Part shown: one piece after another, positions 21,493 through 33,900 of the stretch
How positions within the stretch are numbered: position 1 is the stretch's first letter
How the letters are laid out: every line of letters begins with the position of its first letter
Assembly: GCA_004802725.1 (NCBI GenBank)
Contig: SGPM01000179.1
Coordinates: forward strand, 1-53,986
DNA: 53,986 nucleotides
DNA from: Antrodiella citrinella
Lineage: Eukaryota > Basidiomycota > Agaricomycetes > Polyporales > Steccherinaceae
Direction of reading: 5' to 3'
Notes under the pieces: model-generated
The model's database searches: none
What the model saw: the letters and a program-made list of their open reading frames with translations, nothing else
Told to the model about the DNA's origin: nothing
Position numbers and translations under genes: made by a program

Positions 21493-22956
21493 CTAAAGTT
21501 CATAGGGCTTGATATAAGATTCTGCAGCCTCGGCCTTCGGATTTACCTGGGAGTTCTCAAAATAACGGTTAGCGCGAAAGCTCCTCACGCATGTACATCC
21601 AATTGATAACGCAGAGTATACGAATACCTTCGGCACGGGCGAACCTGGGCGAACTCCCCGACTGAAGCTGGTATAGTACAAGCTGATACAAGATGTCGAA
21701 GAAGGGAAGAGATGTATACACACACTACACGGTCGTATATGACAGATATGATCTATGTCATCAGACGGCTCGGCTCTCAGCCGTCGTGCGGCGAGACACT
21801 CACTTCTAGAACCTCTCCAATCCACCGCGCAGTGATGCTGCGAGCGTTCTCAGTCTCGTATAAACAGGTCGGACAGTGTGATCATTTGTACTCACCTGGT
21901 CAAATCCTTCACAATAAAGTCGGGTGCCGCACCAGACTGCAGAATCTTCTCTTTCGTATGCGACGTGCATACTGCTATCGTCTTACACCCAGCAGCGCGC
22001 CCCGATAGCAGACCGGACGGTGCGTCCTCAATCACCAAGCCTACGTGAGACAAAGCTCAGTATTCGAGTCATAGCGTGGGTGTAGCGTCGATAGCAGGGC
22101 ACTTACACCTAGTAGGGTCGGCACCGAGACGTCTTGCACCAGCGAGGTATGGCGCAGGATGTGGCTTGCCAGACGCGACATCATCTGAAGTGACCAATCC
22201 CATTGGTGGAAGAGGAACGCCGCACTGGGGAAGTGCTCTACGCGTGTACAAACTGGTCGCTACTCACGTGCGTGAGTCATCTCTTGTCAGAAACCATACG
22301 AAGATCACCCAAAAGCGTAGATGCACGGAATGTCAAGATTGAATAAGAACATACCAGAGGTCACGATCGTCCATCCTGCGCCTGATTCTGGGGACCCTGC
22401 ACCGATCTGTACGATGCATTTATGAGATTTGCTGACCTCGTGACACGTGGCTTCGTCGTAAGTCGGGCGTGTTATGCACTGACCTGTTCCAGGAGAGTAA
22501 GGGCACCAGGTAATACGACGGGACCACCATCGATTACGGCCTGCTCGAAACGAACAATCTCGCTCTACAATGGAGGAAACAGCCTTCAGTGGACGTGACA
22601 ATTAGGAACAAGACACGACGTACCTGCAGTTTCTCCTCCTCATGCAGATGGCAGAACTCGCGCAGGGTATCGTAAAGCCGCCTCCCATGAGCCTCGTGGG
22701 CAACCTGCACAGCGTCGAGGTCGTAGTCTGCAGCAAAGAGCTTCCATGCTTTCAGGACACCTGGTGTAGAGTCGATGAGAGTCCTGCACGCGCGACATGT
22801 CCATCAGCCGAAAAGCCTAAGGTTGCAACCTGGTATGTGGCTGCACTGACCCATCCATATCAAACAGTATCTGGCATGAGGGACATCAGATTCATCAAGC
22901 CTAAGCGATCCATGTAAGCAGTGAAGACCGACCGCGTCAACAGTGAAACTGGACAT
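21493..22956 (-). CDS. HAD-family phosphatase, glycerol-phosphatase/sugar-phosphatase type
   Basis: Nine exons are inferred: 22956-22933, 22870-22851, 22783-22624, 22564-22484, 22406-22355, 22259-22107, 22040-21896, 21837-21804 and 21546-21493 (240 aa). The second exon is only 20 nt and carries motif I, ILFDMDGTLIDSTPGV, with the nucleophile Asp and acid Asp. Motif II is TIVTSATS. The motif III Lys is in SGKPHPAPYLAGA, and motif IV is LVIEDAPSG. The cap and overall length resemble yeast Gpp1/Rhr2 (glycerol-3-phosphatase) and Dog2-type sugar phosphatases, which cannot be told apart here. The last intron would be 257 nt, far longer than the others. The alternative is read-through of the 21804 donor to a stop at 21777, giving 231 aa. 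Confidence 0.88.
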
Positions 22957-23614
22957 CGTGTATGCAGTAATCTGGTGAAGCACACTGTTTGGACCGAGGA
23001 TGGAGAAGATGGGGAGGAAGGCGGGGGTCGACAGAGGACATTGTGAGGCTTATTGGAGGACACGGTCCGTCTTCTGTCGGCATCGAGCAGCAGCATGGCA
23101 AGTTTTGCGACATCAGCCACTCAATTCTTCTCGGACCTTGCAACCTCGCAGATAAACCACAGCCGAGGCACGTGTTTGCTATATCTAATCATCTCTTTCG
23201 TGGTCCGCGCGAGAAACGCCATATGTACACGACCACACTGGGAATTTGTTGGTCCTAGGCAGATAGGTTTCAGATTGTAATTGAGTGAGAGATTTTGCAA
23301 TACCCTCGGAAGCCTTCCTCGCTACCAGGAGAGACGGGTAATCGCGTAAGGCAAACATGAGACAGGGTTTTGACCCTCCCCACACCTACAGTTCGGTAGA
23401 CAAAGGACATATATACAGAACGAGAGTGATGATGGGGTGTACTAGGAAACCGTATCTCAGCAATGAGCGGAGGCTCGTGTGTCAAGCAATCTAATCTAAT
23501 CAGGTAGTATAAGTTGATCTAAAAGTACTACGGTGAGTCACTGGTAGCAGTAGTGGCACTCTTGCTTTCACTTTTATACTTGAACTTGCATTCGGGAAGT
23601 CCTTCAGCAATACG
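22957..23614. other. Divergent promoter region, phosphatase / homoserine kinase
   Basis: Open frames of up to 89 codons occur on both strands but have no family signature or splice support. The stretch probably holds the two divergent promoters; no clear motif stands out. Confidence 0.45.
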
Positions 23615-24778
23615 ATGTCGCAACGGACATTCACCGTACGCGTTCCCGCAACGTCTGCCAACATCGGACCAGGTTTCGACGTTGTAGGACTCTCGCTGTC
23701 TCTATGGCTCACCCTGAAGGTCACCATCACTCCCTCATCCGCCGAATCACCGCCTTCACCCCCGACGCTTTCTTATACCGGCGAAGGCGCCGACGAAGTC
23801 CCCCTAGATGCGTACAAGAACCTTACCACGCGTGTAGCGCTCTATGTCTTGCGCTGCCACGGTATACCTAAGTTCCCCTCAAACGTCTCCATCCATGTAG
23901 ACAACCAGATCCCCTTCGGCCGCGGACTGGGGTCGTCCGGTGCTGCCGTGATAGCAGGTGTGATCTTGGGCAGCGAGCTCGGTCAGCTCAACCTCGCGCA
24001 ATCGCGGGTGCTCGACTTTGCCTTGATGGTCGAACGGCATCCGGACAATGTCACGGCGGCGCTCGTGGGAGGGTTTGTCGGGTCGTACCTCCGAGAACTC
24101 GACGCGGTGGCGACTGAGGCGGCAAGTGTACCTCTCAGTGAAGTCCTGCCAGAGTATCCGCCGGATGCTGGCGAAGAATGGGGCTTGAACCCACCTCAGC
24201 CTCCCATCGGAATCGGTCATTATGTTCGGTTCGGGTGGTCGCGTGCCATTCGAGCCGTTGCGATCATCCCAAGATTTGAGCTGAGTACGGCTAAGGCGAG
24301 AGAAGTTTTGCCCACGTCGTATTCTCGCAAAGATCTAGTGCGTAACAGTAGTCATATACAGCATGTTTTACTGCTAATTTTGGCTTCAGGTCTTCAACTT
24401 GCAGCGACTAGCAGTGCTGACAACTGCTCTCGCTCAAGAACCTCCTGACCCGGAGCTGATCTATGAAGCTATGAAGGATAGGGTCCATCAACCGTATCGA
24501 AAGACACTTGTGAGAAAGCAGTACCGGAACTTCGAAGTTCAGCTCACCTCTCGCATCTTCAGATACCCGGACTCCCAGAAGTCACATCGAACATCACGCC
24601 GTTATCACATCCAGGCCTCCTGGGAATCTGTCTATCCGGCGCTGGACCTACCATCCTCGCGCTGGCTACAGACGGATACGAGAAAATCGCAGAAGACGCG
24701 CGCATAATCTTCCGCGAGAAAGGGATCGAAGTGGACTGGAAGTTGTTGGACGTAGTTGGTGGCAGTACGATATCATAG
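23615..24778 (+). CDS. THR1: Homoserine kinase
   Basis: The enzyme phosphorylates L-homoserine with ATP, the committed step toward threonine in the cytosol. Exons 23615-24337, 24390-24509 and 24563-24778 give 352 aa, the usual fungal length; introns are 52 and 53 nt. GHMP-kinase features are clear: N-terminal VRVPATSANIGPGFD (residues 9-23), the ATP-binding loop IPFGRGLGSSGAAVIAGV (about 99-116), ERHPDNVTAALVGGF, and the C-terminal Gly-rich motif CLSGAGPTILAL. The 3' splice junction at 24563 gives LIPGLPEVTSNITP, as in other fungi. The gene ends about 125 nt from the end of the convergent dynein gene. Confidence 0.97.
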
Positions 24779-24904
24779 ATGCCTCAGAGGTAGTAAAACA
24801 TCATGCATAAGAGTCGTGGAGTATTTCAGAAGCATACAGTATAAAGAATGTAACGTAGGTATCATGGGTCTATCCGGGGTATGCAGACTTGACGGGGAAT
24901 CTAT

Positions 24905-27900
24905 CTAGCCCCCAGCAGTGAGACACACGGCCCTGGTCGCCACCAGGGTGCCAGCCGTGCTGTCGAATGGTAGGTCTACGGTGAACATAACGTCGCTGCG
25001 ATCATTGTTCAGGTAAACAGGAAGGGTGACCGTGGAGCTGTTGACAAGTGAGGGGTCGTCCGCTTGCACCCAGCGAAGTTGCGACGGGTTGAGCCGTACG
25101 GTCGAGCCGTCGTTGAGTACCAACTTGTCGGTTGCCCAACTGGCACCTTCCAGGACAAGGCCTGTCGCATTACATTACTTAGTAAAAACACGTCACCAGC
25201 GTAACAGTTGATAGACACATACCATCCACAATGAAAGCACCAGGGTCGTTGACTCTTTCCAGATCAAGCTGCAGATGTAGCGTCTCCAAACTCCACCTCT
25301 TGCGATGAGCAACGGCTTGCCTGGTAGCTGTGACATATGCCTCAGGGAAGAACAATCCTCCTAACCAGACTTCCACATTGCTCATGTTGTCCAGGCTCGC
25401 GATATGTGCCAACTGTCCGAGACGACGCGCGAAGTCTGAGATCCACTCCGCAACCGCCATCGCTTTGTGTACTTTGTAGCGGCGCCAGTGTTCAGGGATC
25501 GTGCCTATAGAGAGGTTATTGAGAATCAGAGAAATATATTAAACGAGCTGCAAAATGTGCTGACCCTTGGTGAGCGCGCTCATGAGAGTACGGAGATGAT
25601 TCGTTTGCTTGAGAGCTCCTTCACAGACTTGCACAATATCCGCCAGATCTCTGCGCACTGAACTCAACAATTTGCTCCCGATATTACCCTCACGGGAGAA
25701 CAAGCGATATAGAGGATCTTGGTTGTCAATTGTGGGCGGCGGAAGAGTGTTGAATGCCTGATGAGAAGTTGGTAGGCGAGTCTCAGGGGAAAAGGGTAGA
25801 AGACGGACCTTTGGTAACTGACCCAACCAATCCTTACACCTCTCGTGAAGATTCCTCATCCATGCGGGTTGCTGAGAGGCTTGTCCCTTCGAAGGGCCGC
25901 TCGCGGAAGTCACATCGTCTTCATCGTCAGCGAGCATTCTCATCTTTCGCAGCTTCCCGAGCAGCTCGTTACCTGTTTAATGTCAGCACATAAAGAATAC
26001 ATGAAAAAAGCCGGACATACCTTGGGCAACGGCGATGACACGTTCGGCAGTAGGCGGAAGACTGAGCCATGAAGGAGGCTCTTTGTCAGGCAGCTCTTGC
26101 ACCCACGACAGGAAGTGCTCCAGTTTCGTGCCATCTGGAACGGGCAGCCTCTGAGAGCCGCCGACGCTGGCCACCAGCTCGAAATCGACGTTGTATGCAT
26201 AGGGTGTGAAGAGGCCATCAACGAAAGCGTCCAAGATCTTCTGGTCAAAGTCACTGTCCACACGACCACCGTATACAGACTGCTTGATCAGAGTCCTGAC
26301 GGCGTCCCATGGAATGGCGGCAGGGTCGACATTGGCACGACCTTTCGCGGCCGCATTCAGCCACAAGTCAATGGTATTGAATGCGGCGGCCATATCTGAG
26401 TCATTGAAGTCGTAAACCTTGCTCCAGCCAAGTGGAACATATCGCAGACGTTCTTGTACAACCGCATGGAACCAGGCGAGCAAGAAGTACAACCGCACTT
26501 TCTCTGCAGGCCCTTGGGCCAACCGAGTGTTGGTGATACTGCGCAGTGAGTCAAGCAAATTGGCCTTGATCCCAGGAGGTGGCTCGTTCATGATGATACG
26601 AGATTGGCGGAGGATGTTGACAGGGATGGACGGATTCGCTTCCATAGTCAGGAACAGGCGGAAGTTACGATGCGGTCCCAACGTTTGCAGCTTCTTCTCC
26701 AGTTGTCCTAGCCATGATGGCGCGAGATGAACATTCTTGAGCAGTACCCAGGATCCTTGACGAGCAGCATGGGCAATAGCCTGGTCGGCCAACGTGAAAC
26801 CTTCTTGTGATCCCATAGCGACAGAGGCGCAGCGAGATCCGGTATTCTGGACAAGGTTCTCAACACGATAACTGGCATCATAACCAGTCACGGACACCAA
26901 TGATACGGGCGTTGCTGAAAGCACCTCATCCGCGACCATTGCACCTAAGTCAAACCCTGACATCACGGTCAGGTCTGTCTCGAAGATAGCCTTGACAAAC
27001 GCTGCCGTTGCTTGTAGCAAACGATCAGGACGCAGACACTTGATGATGATGATGTTACGAATCCCCTGGATAGCAACTGAAAGAGGCATCAGCACAATAC
27101 GAGAGAAATAGAGCGTAGAAATGTACGTACTCGAAGACGGTTCCCAAACTTGCGGTACAGACAGTTCTGGGGTATCCGACTCCAAAAATGGGATCCATTC
27201 ATATTCGTTCTCAGTGATACGAGTGAGCACCAGCTTGAACATAGAATTCTTCGCAAAGCTTTCCAAGCGCTGTTGTTGATCCACCGACAAGATGCGAATT
27301 TGTTGTTCGGCTGAAATCCCCGTTGCAGGCGCGTCTCCGCCCTCGAGTAGGAACTCGAGCTCATCACCGATCTCTTCCACTCCACGCAGCTTGACTTGGG
27401 CCAAAAGGACTGCAAGCATCACATGGTCACGATGCAACAACGCCCGAGAAGTCCTCTTGTACACAGTGAGGAAGAGATCGTTCAGCAGAATTTCACGACG
27501 ACGATTCTGGTCACTGATACTCTTGAGGTTGGGATTGTGGTGAAGGACGTAGTCGAAGATATCCAAGAAAAAACGAAGGGAGAACTGATAGAAGTGATTG
27601 ACAAGGTTCAACTGTTCGAGGATGAAGAACACTGCACTGCAAGCCTGAGCTAGAGGCAAGTACTCGGCTGTGACTTGCTCCACCTCCTTCATAACGAGGT
27701 CGGTCTCCTCCACTTTGCGCGTGATCTCTGCGGCCTCTCGCTTCAATGTCTCTAACGTATCAATGACCTTGTCGTCGTCCAAGATGTTGCCAGTCGACTC
27801 GTTGAGAGCCTGCAAGAGGAGTTTCTCAAGGGTGCGCAAACGAAGCCTGAACTCGCCTTGGGTCTTCATGAGATCGGTGCGTTTGCGCTCCGTGTCTGGA

Positions 27901-30900
27901 CGCTCGACCTTAAGTACTTGATCCAGAGACTGACTCTGCAGACTACTTCTTGTCATCGTGAAGTTGACGAACGTGACTCGACTGCAGATATCAGGAGAGA
28001 ATTCGACGGAAGGGTCTCTGGTAGACAGGAACATGGTGAATGACGGAGAGAAATCAATGTCCTGGCTGCCTAGACGAATCAAGACTCGACCACCAGTCCT
28101 GCGAATTTCTCTGTTCAAGACAGGATTGAGGATAGGATCTAGATGCTCGACGTCTTGGATGAGGAGTGTGTTACCGAAACGCAACGCGCTCTCCAAGACC
28201 TTGAGGAAGGCCTCGTCGAGGAAACTCGTCACTGTGATTTTGCGGTCTTTGTACTCGTTGAGCAGGAAGGTAGTAGCCTGCCCGGTGGGATCTATAATCA
28301 AGGGATAGCGGCTGAAACGCTTGATCATGATTGCGTTCTCTGTGCAGAGGTTGTCGGAAGGAAGGGACTTCGACTGCCAGCTGAGTCGATCATCGGCAGT
28401 GGAGAGATACTCTGGAAGGGACAATTCCGTCTTGAACTTGATGTTGGCGTCGGTGAGATGATTTGACCATTCTTGCCACATCATTTCACGATAATGCTGA
28501 TCAAAGAATCCAGCGTAGGCGAGGTATCCAGCTGAGAGAAGTACGTCGCCGACGATTGTGCTCATTTCGGTGTCGAAAGTGCGGCTTCCAGCCTCCCAAC
28601 GGGTCTTCTCCGATGACAAACTCTCCAAGAGCTTCATGCTGCGATCGACTTTGCTTTGAACTCGCTCCATCTCCGTCTTGATCGCCTGTGTTTCCCGAAT
28701 GAGGGCCGCGTACTCGTCTTTGTAAGTCTCGATACTAGACTCCAGCTCCGAGATCATCTTGATGATCGTGCTTGCTTGCTCCTTCGTCTGCGCTGCCTGT
28801 GCCTCGAGAGACTGCACCTCGTTACGCAGAGGTTCAACTCGATCCAAGATCTCAGAGAACTTGACTTGTGCAATGGCCCATTTGACGAGAGGGCCACAAG
28901 CCTTACTGGCACGCTGGACAGTCTCGAAGTTGAACGAGGGCCTGCTGAGGAACTCCTTCCTCATTAGTTCGCGGAGTGGCCTAGTCATCTGAGTGACAGT
29001 GTCGAAATTGACGATGCGTTGAATGAAATCGTCTCGGCGGATGATACCCTGAACGGTCCTCCAGCTATCAATCTTGTGACCAAGAAGGGTACAAACGGAT
29101 TCCATGGCGAGTTTCACGGCTTCGGGAGGGTTGGCCATAGTACGAACTTCCTGTAGATGCTGGCGCTTGATGTTACTGACAGCAGACTGTGCGTCCAACA
29201 CAGCGGGCTCTGCGTCTGCCAAATCAGCCATGACAACAGATCGGCGTTCCTTGATATGCTTGTCTTGCTCGATCAGGGCAGCTTGAATCTGGATCGACGC
29301 TGCTTTCTTCTGCTCGGCTTCTTGCTGATCAGCGACCATCCGCTTAAGCTTCTCGTTAGCCTCCAAGTCCTTCGCCTCCAGTTGCGAACGCTTGATGGCC
29401 AGACTCTTGCGCAGCTCCTCGACCTGGGTGACGGTATCTCGCAGTTTGTCAAGACCAACATGAAGATGGCGTTGTTGTTCCTCAAGCTCGTCTCGCTTCT
29501 CGTTGTACAGTCGGACATAATGATTGATGCTGAGAATAATACGTTGGCGGGGTCATTTTATGGTGTACGAAGTGAGAATACTCACAAGTCAAGATAATGA
29601 CGGGGGGTGACGTAGTTGTACCTGCCCTGCCGACGACTCAGCCTCTGGTTGATCTGATGCAACGATTGGTGTACGTGGACGAGAGCGTTGACGATGGCGC
29701 AGCGATGAACGGGAGGAACCGGCAGTTCGCGATAAGCAATAGGGAAATGCAGAGGTGGATTGTAGGAAGGCAGATCGAGATCCAGTGTTTGAGTGAATTC
29801 CATGCCCACCTGGTAGAAGGCCTGATCGGACCAATCTCCAAACCAATCAAGAACACAACGATTGAACAACGCGGGAGACGTCGCAGCACGGGATGCCAGG
29901 CCATTCTCCGGAGGGTTCATGGTGAAGACGACGTGGAGATTCTTCGCGACCTGCTGAGTGAACCATCGGTAGAGCTCTTCGTGAGAATCAAGCATCAAGC
30001 CGTCACGTTGAGAGCCCTCCTTGCAGGCAGTCATGAGAGCGGAATGCTCATCGCCCTCGAAGAGACCCGGAACTTCGGCGTTCGCAAGCAACGTATTCAT
30101 ACGCTCCAGGAAACCGGAGTCAAGGACGTTGGACTCGTCCATGATGAAGCATACTTTCTCGCCCTTGGTGCCGGCGCGGCGAAGTACCGTTCGCAGATCT
30201 TCATCGAAGTCGTCTCCAGTGTACTTGTTGGAGACTTTGATTTGGAATATGCTGAGACCATTCATCCAAGCAACGAAGCGAGAAAGAGTGGTCTGTAAGA
30301 AGGCAATCAGTGATCTGGTTGAAAATAATATGACTAAACGGCTTACTTTACCACTACCACTGACACCAATCAACAGTAAGTGACCTTGTATCTGTCTGAA
30401 CACACGATCGATACGAAGGACGTGATCCAGGACATCGTTGAACAACACGAGTGGAACGTCGAGTTCTTCTTCGTAGAATACTCGCAGACGGGCCTTGGTG
30501 TATTCCCGGAGTACCTCGCGGTCTACTGGGATGTAGAACTTGGAAGTCCAGTTTGAGAACAGGATGGGACGTTCGAGAGCTTCGTCCTTATTGATCGTGG
30601 GGAAGTGCTCCATTGCGGCCGAGTCAATATGCTCATCTGTCCACTGCTTCTCGTCTTCTGTAACAAGACGATCCTGGAACAACCGAAGCGCCTCGTGAGC
30701 CCAAACTCGCACAAGACCTTCCACCGACAGAATCTCCAGAGGCCGGATGGCTTCGTATATACCACGGACCCAGCGAGTAAGCTCACGAGGGGAGTACACG
30801 TAGTGTGCTTGGACATCCGTAGTGAAGCGTTTCTGAGATTCAAGGTAGAGCGCGACCATAGCATCCGTGAGGGGCTCTGCGTAAGCACGCAGATTGGGTA

Positions 30901-33900
30901 CGACCTTGAGTAATGCACGGTTGTAAGTCCCGTAAATTTGCTTCAAAGACAGCTCGCCTGGATAATCGACCATGACCAACGGTGCGTGGCGCAGGAATCT
31001 GTGACTGAGAGGAACACGACCAGGATCTGTTGGAGGATTACAGGCACCTACGAATTGGATTCTCTCTAGTTTGACCCAGGCCATGTCGGTGGTCCTCCAA
31101 TAGCCTCCGCATTCGACAAGTTGGCGGATGAAGGAGATGACACGCTGAGTGCCATACTTGTCGGTGGCCGGAAGGTTGATCTCATCGCAGAATACCACCA
31201 ACCATCTACCAATCTGCACCGGGGCTAGGACCACGCCGTTGGGTGTCTTGCGGTACTCGCAATACTGCTCGAAGGTCTTGAGGATCAGCTCGGGAGTAGT
31301 GGCACTGGAGAAATTCAGACCGACGACCTCCATGTCAGGCAGCTTACGTAGAGCACTAAACAGAGTCATGGTCTTTCCTGAACCAGGAGGGCCGCAAAGC
31401 ATCAGGGGCTTGTGCTCTGACAGCCACGAGTACAACACCTCTTCGTGACGCACAGTGTCGATCGTTGGCACGACCACGTCGGAAGCTGTGACAGCATGTG
31501 CCTCAATCTCGATGACGGGAACTCTCGACTGCCACGACGACCACTCTCCATTGTTGATCTGGACGTCGTAATCCAAGAGGGAACCTCCTTGGCTCAAGGG
31601 GGGTAAGTCGATACCAGTCTGCTTCCGGAGGAAATCACCCATCTCTGCACGAAGTTCCAACTTCGCGTCTCCAGAGAAGGCCCAAATGATGTTTACAAGC
31701 AAACGTTTGCTGACGTATTGATCGACGCGTTCGGGAGGAAGAGGGAAGTCAGAGTGTTGGAAGTTGTACTCAATGACGTTGCGAACAGTCTTGTTAATGA
31801 GCGAGAACAGCGTGTTGAGGGCTCGGGTGATAGTGAAGTCCATAATGTGCTCTATGGACTCGGCGTAGTTCAGGGCCGAAGACACAAGGTCTCCCTCGGC
31901 GAAATATGGCTCCAAGATGGCAGCAATCTGCCTCTGAGTACCCATGCTCGCGGATGCGGATGGGTCAGCGGCAGATGCATCTACACGGCGGCCTGGCATA
32001 TCGGCATCGTCCTCTTCGGCATCCAGAGGGATATTCATCAACGTGTCCAAGTAGTGTCGGTAAACCATTAAAGGCTCGACGACGTCTTCGCTAAACCAGA
32101 TCATACCACAACGACTGACGGTAGCAAGTGTCGCATACTTGAGATGCTCGACCTCGAACATGATGCGCACGTTCGTTGGCAGGTTGAGACGTTCACCATT
32201 AGGCAAGGTCAAGAGCTTGTTGTCGTCAAGAACACTAGTGAACCTCGTGAGACACAGTGCCACAGTGCAGGGATATGCAGATCGACTTACCTGTTCAAGT
32301 TCTCAACCCATTCAGGGTCCACGTCACCATCGAAAATAATCCAGTGTCTCTTGTTACTCTCTCCACGAACATCATCCACGATCTTACGCAGAGTATGAGT
32401 GAAGAGACCGTCGTTCCACTCTCGCGTTGTCGGGTCCAATGTGCCATAGAGTGCGTCCTTGTCCATGGCCTTTGGGTCAATCACGTATGATACTCCTTCG
32501 ACACCATCCAACCTCTCCAGAGCTGCCAGAAGGACTTGCCAAGCATTACTCTTACCACTGCCTGAAGATCCGACCATCATGAGACCATGCTGGATCTTCT
32601 GAATCTGATAGAGTTGCAGGATCTTGGAGATCCAGCGGTCGCCTTCTACCAACCTGCGCTCTGCGCAGACCTTGCTGATCTCAGCGCGAAGAGCGTCCAA
32701 ATCCACGGGAACGTAGTCGGTACCCGGGAAGACATCAGCTAGCAGGCTGGTCACGAAAAGTAAATGTTAGCAGAAGTATGAAGAAAGAAACACATTGGTC
32801 TGCACCTAGTGAGCAGGGGAACATCGTCGGCGACTAGCTTAGGGACAATGGTCTCAGTAACACTCTGAATCAGGATGACTTGCTCAGATTCGGAGTCGGA
32901 CAGTTCCTCCACCCCCCCGCCTTCCGCGTGGGCTCGCGCATTCGCCAAACGCTCTCGCTTCAAGATACCAGCACTGGCAAGGACAGCTTTCAGCGCACGA
33001 AGACCGAAGTCGTAATGTGGCTGTGGGGACAGCTGTTCGTCGCAGAGGTTGAAGAAAGGAACAATCTTGGACGCCAAAGACTCTGCGGTACGGAAACCTT
33101 GGGAGAACAGCATGACTTGGGCAATGAGTTCACGGTCAGGACGAGTCATGGCCATTCTAAAATTTCTCAATCAGATGAGAAATGAGGTGTTTCACGCGCA
33201 AGTACTCACGGACGGAAAAGCTTCGTGAGATTGGGAGGGAGCTGGGACCGACCAGCGTAGTTCGGGTTCGTCGTGATAAAGATACCTAACAAACCATAAG
33301 TGAGATTAACGCATACAGCTGTAAAGCTGAGGACGTACCCATCTGGCTGTTGATCTTCACGTTCTTTCCGACAAGCTCGATCTCGTGGTTAGGATTCTTC
33401 ACGAGTACGGCAAGTCCTTGCTGGATACTTTGCACTTGCTGAGACACGGCACTGAGGATCCGTTCCTCGAGACGGTTGAACTCATCGAAACAGCCCCACG
33501 CGCCGACTTGACAGAGACCAACGAAGATACGACCCATAGCTTGGAAATCGAACGTCTCGTCACAACAGAAGACCAGAACGAATCGGCCCAGTTGAACACC
33601 CAACGCCTTGACGGACTCTGTCTTACCTGTATCACAAGAGTGAGAATGGGCATCAGCTGGAAGAAAGCATAAATCACGAACCAGTTCCAGCGGGTCCGAA
33701 AGGTGCACCACCTAACTGACTGTCCAACGCCTGAGTGAGGGTCAAGTAGCATCGATCGGTTAGAGGAGTTTGTACGAGACGATCAGGTACTCCCAGGTAC
33801 TCCCATCCGTAGGGGAACGTAGCATCCGCAGCTCGAATGGCAAGACGATCCAGGGGATTCTCTACACTTGGGTCTAGGTAGTACCGCATTTGATACAACC

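Noticed and set aside
29597..30298. 233-codon open frame on the plus strand
   Set aside because: It lies entirely antisense to the dynein AAA4 region, whose minus-strand frame has strong family signatures. Its own product shows no domain.
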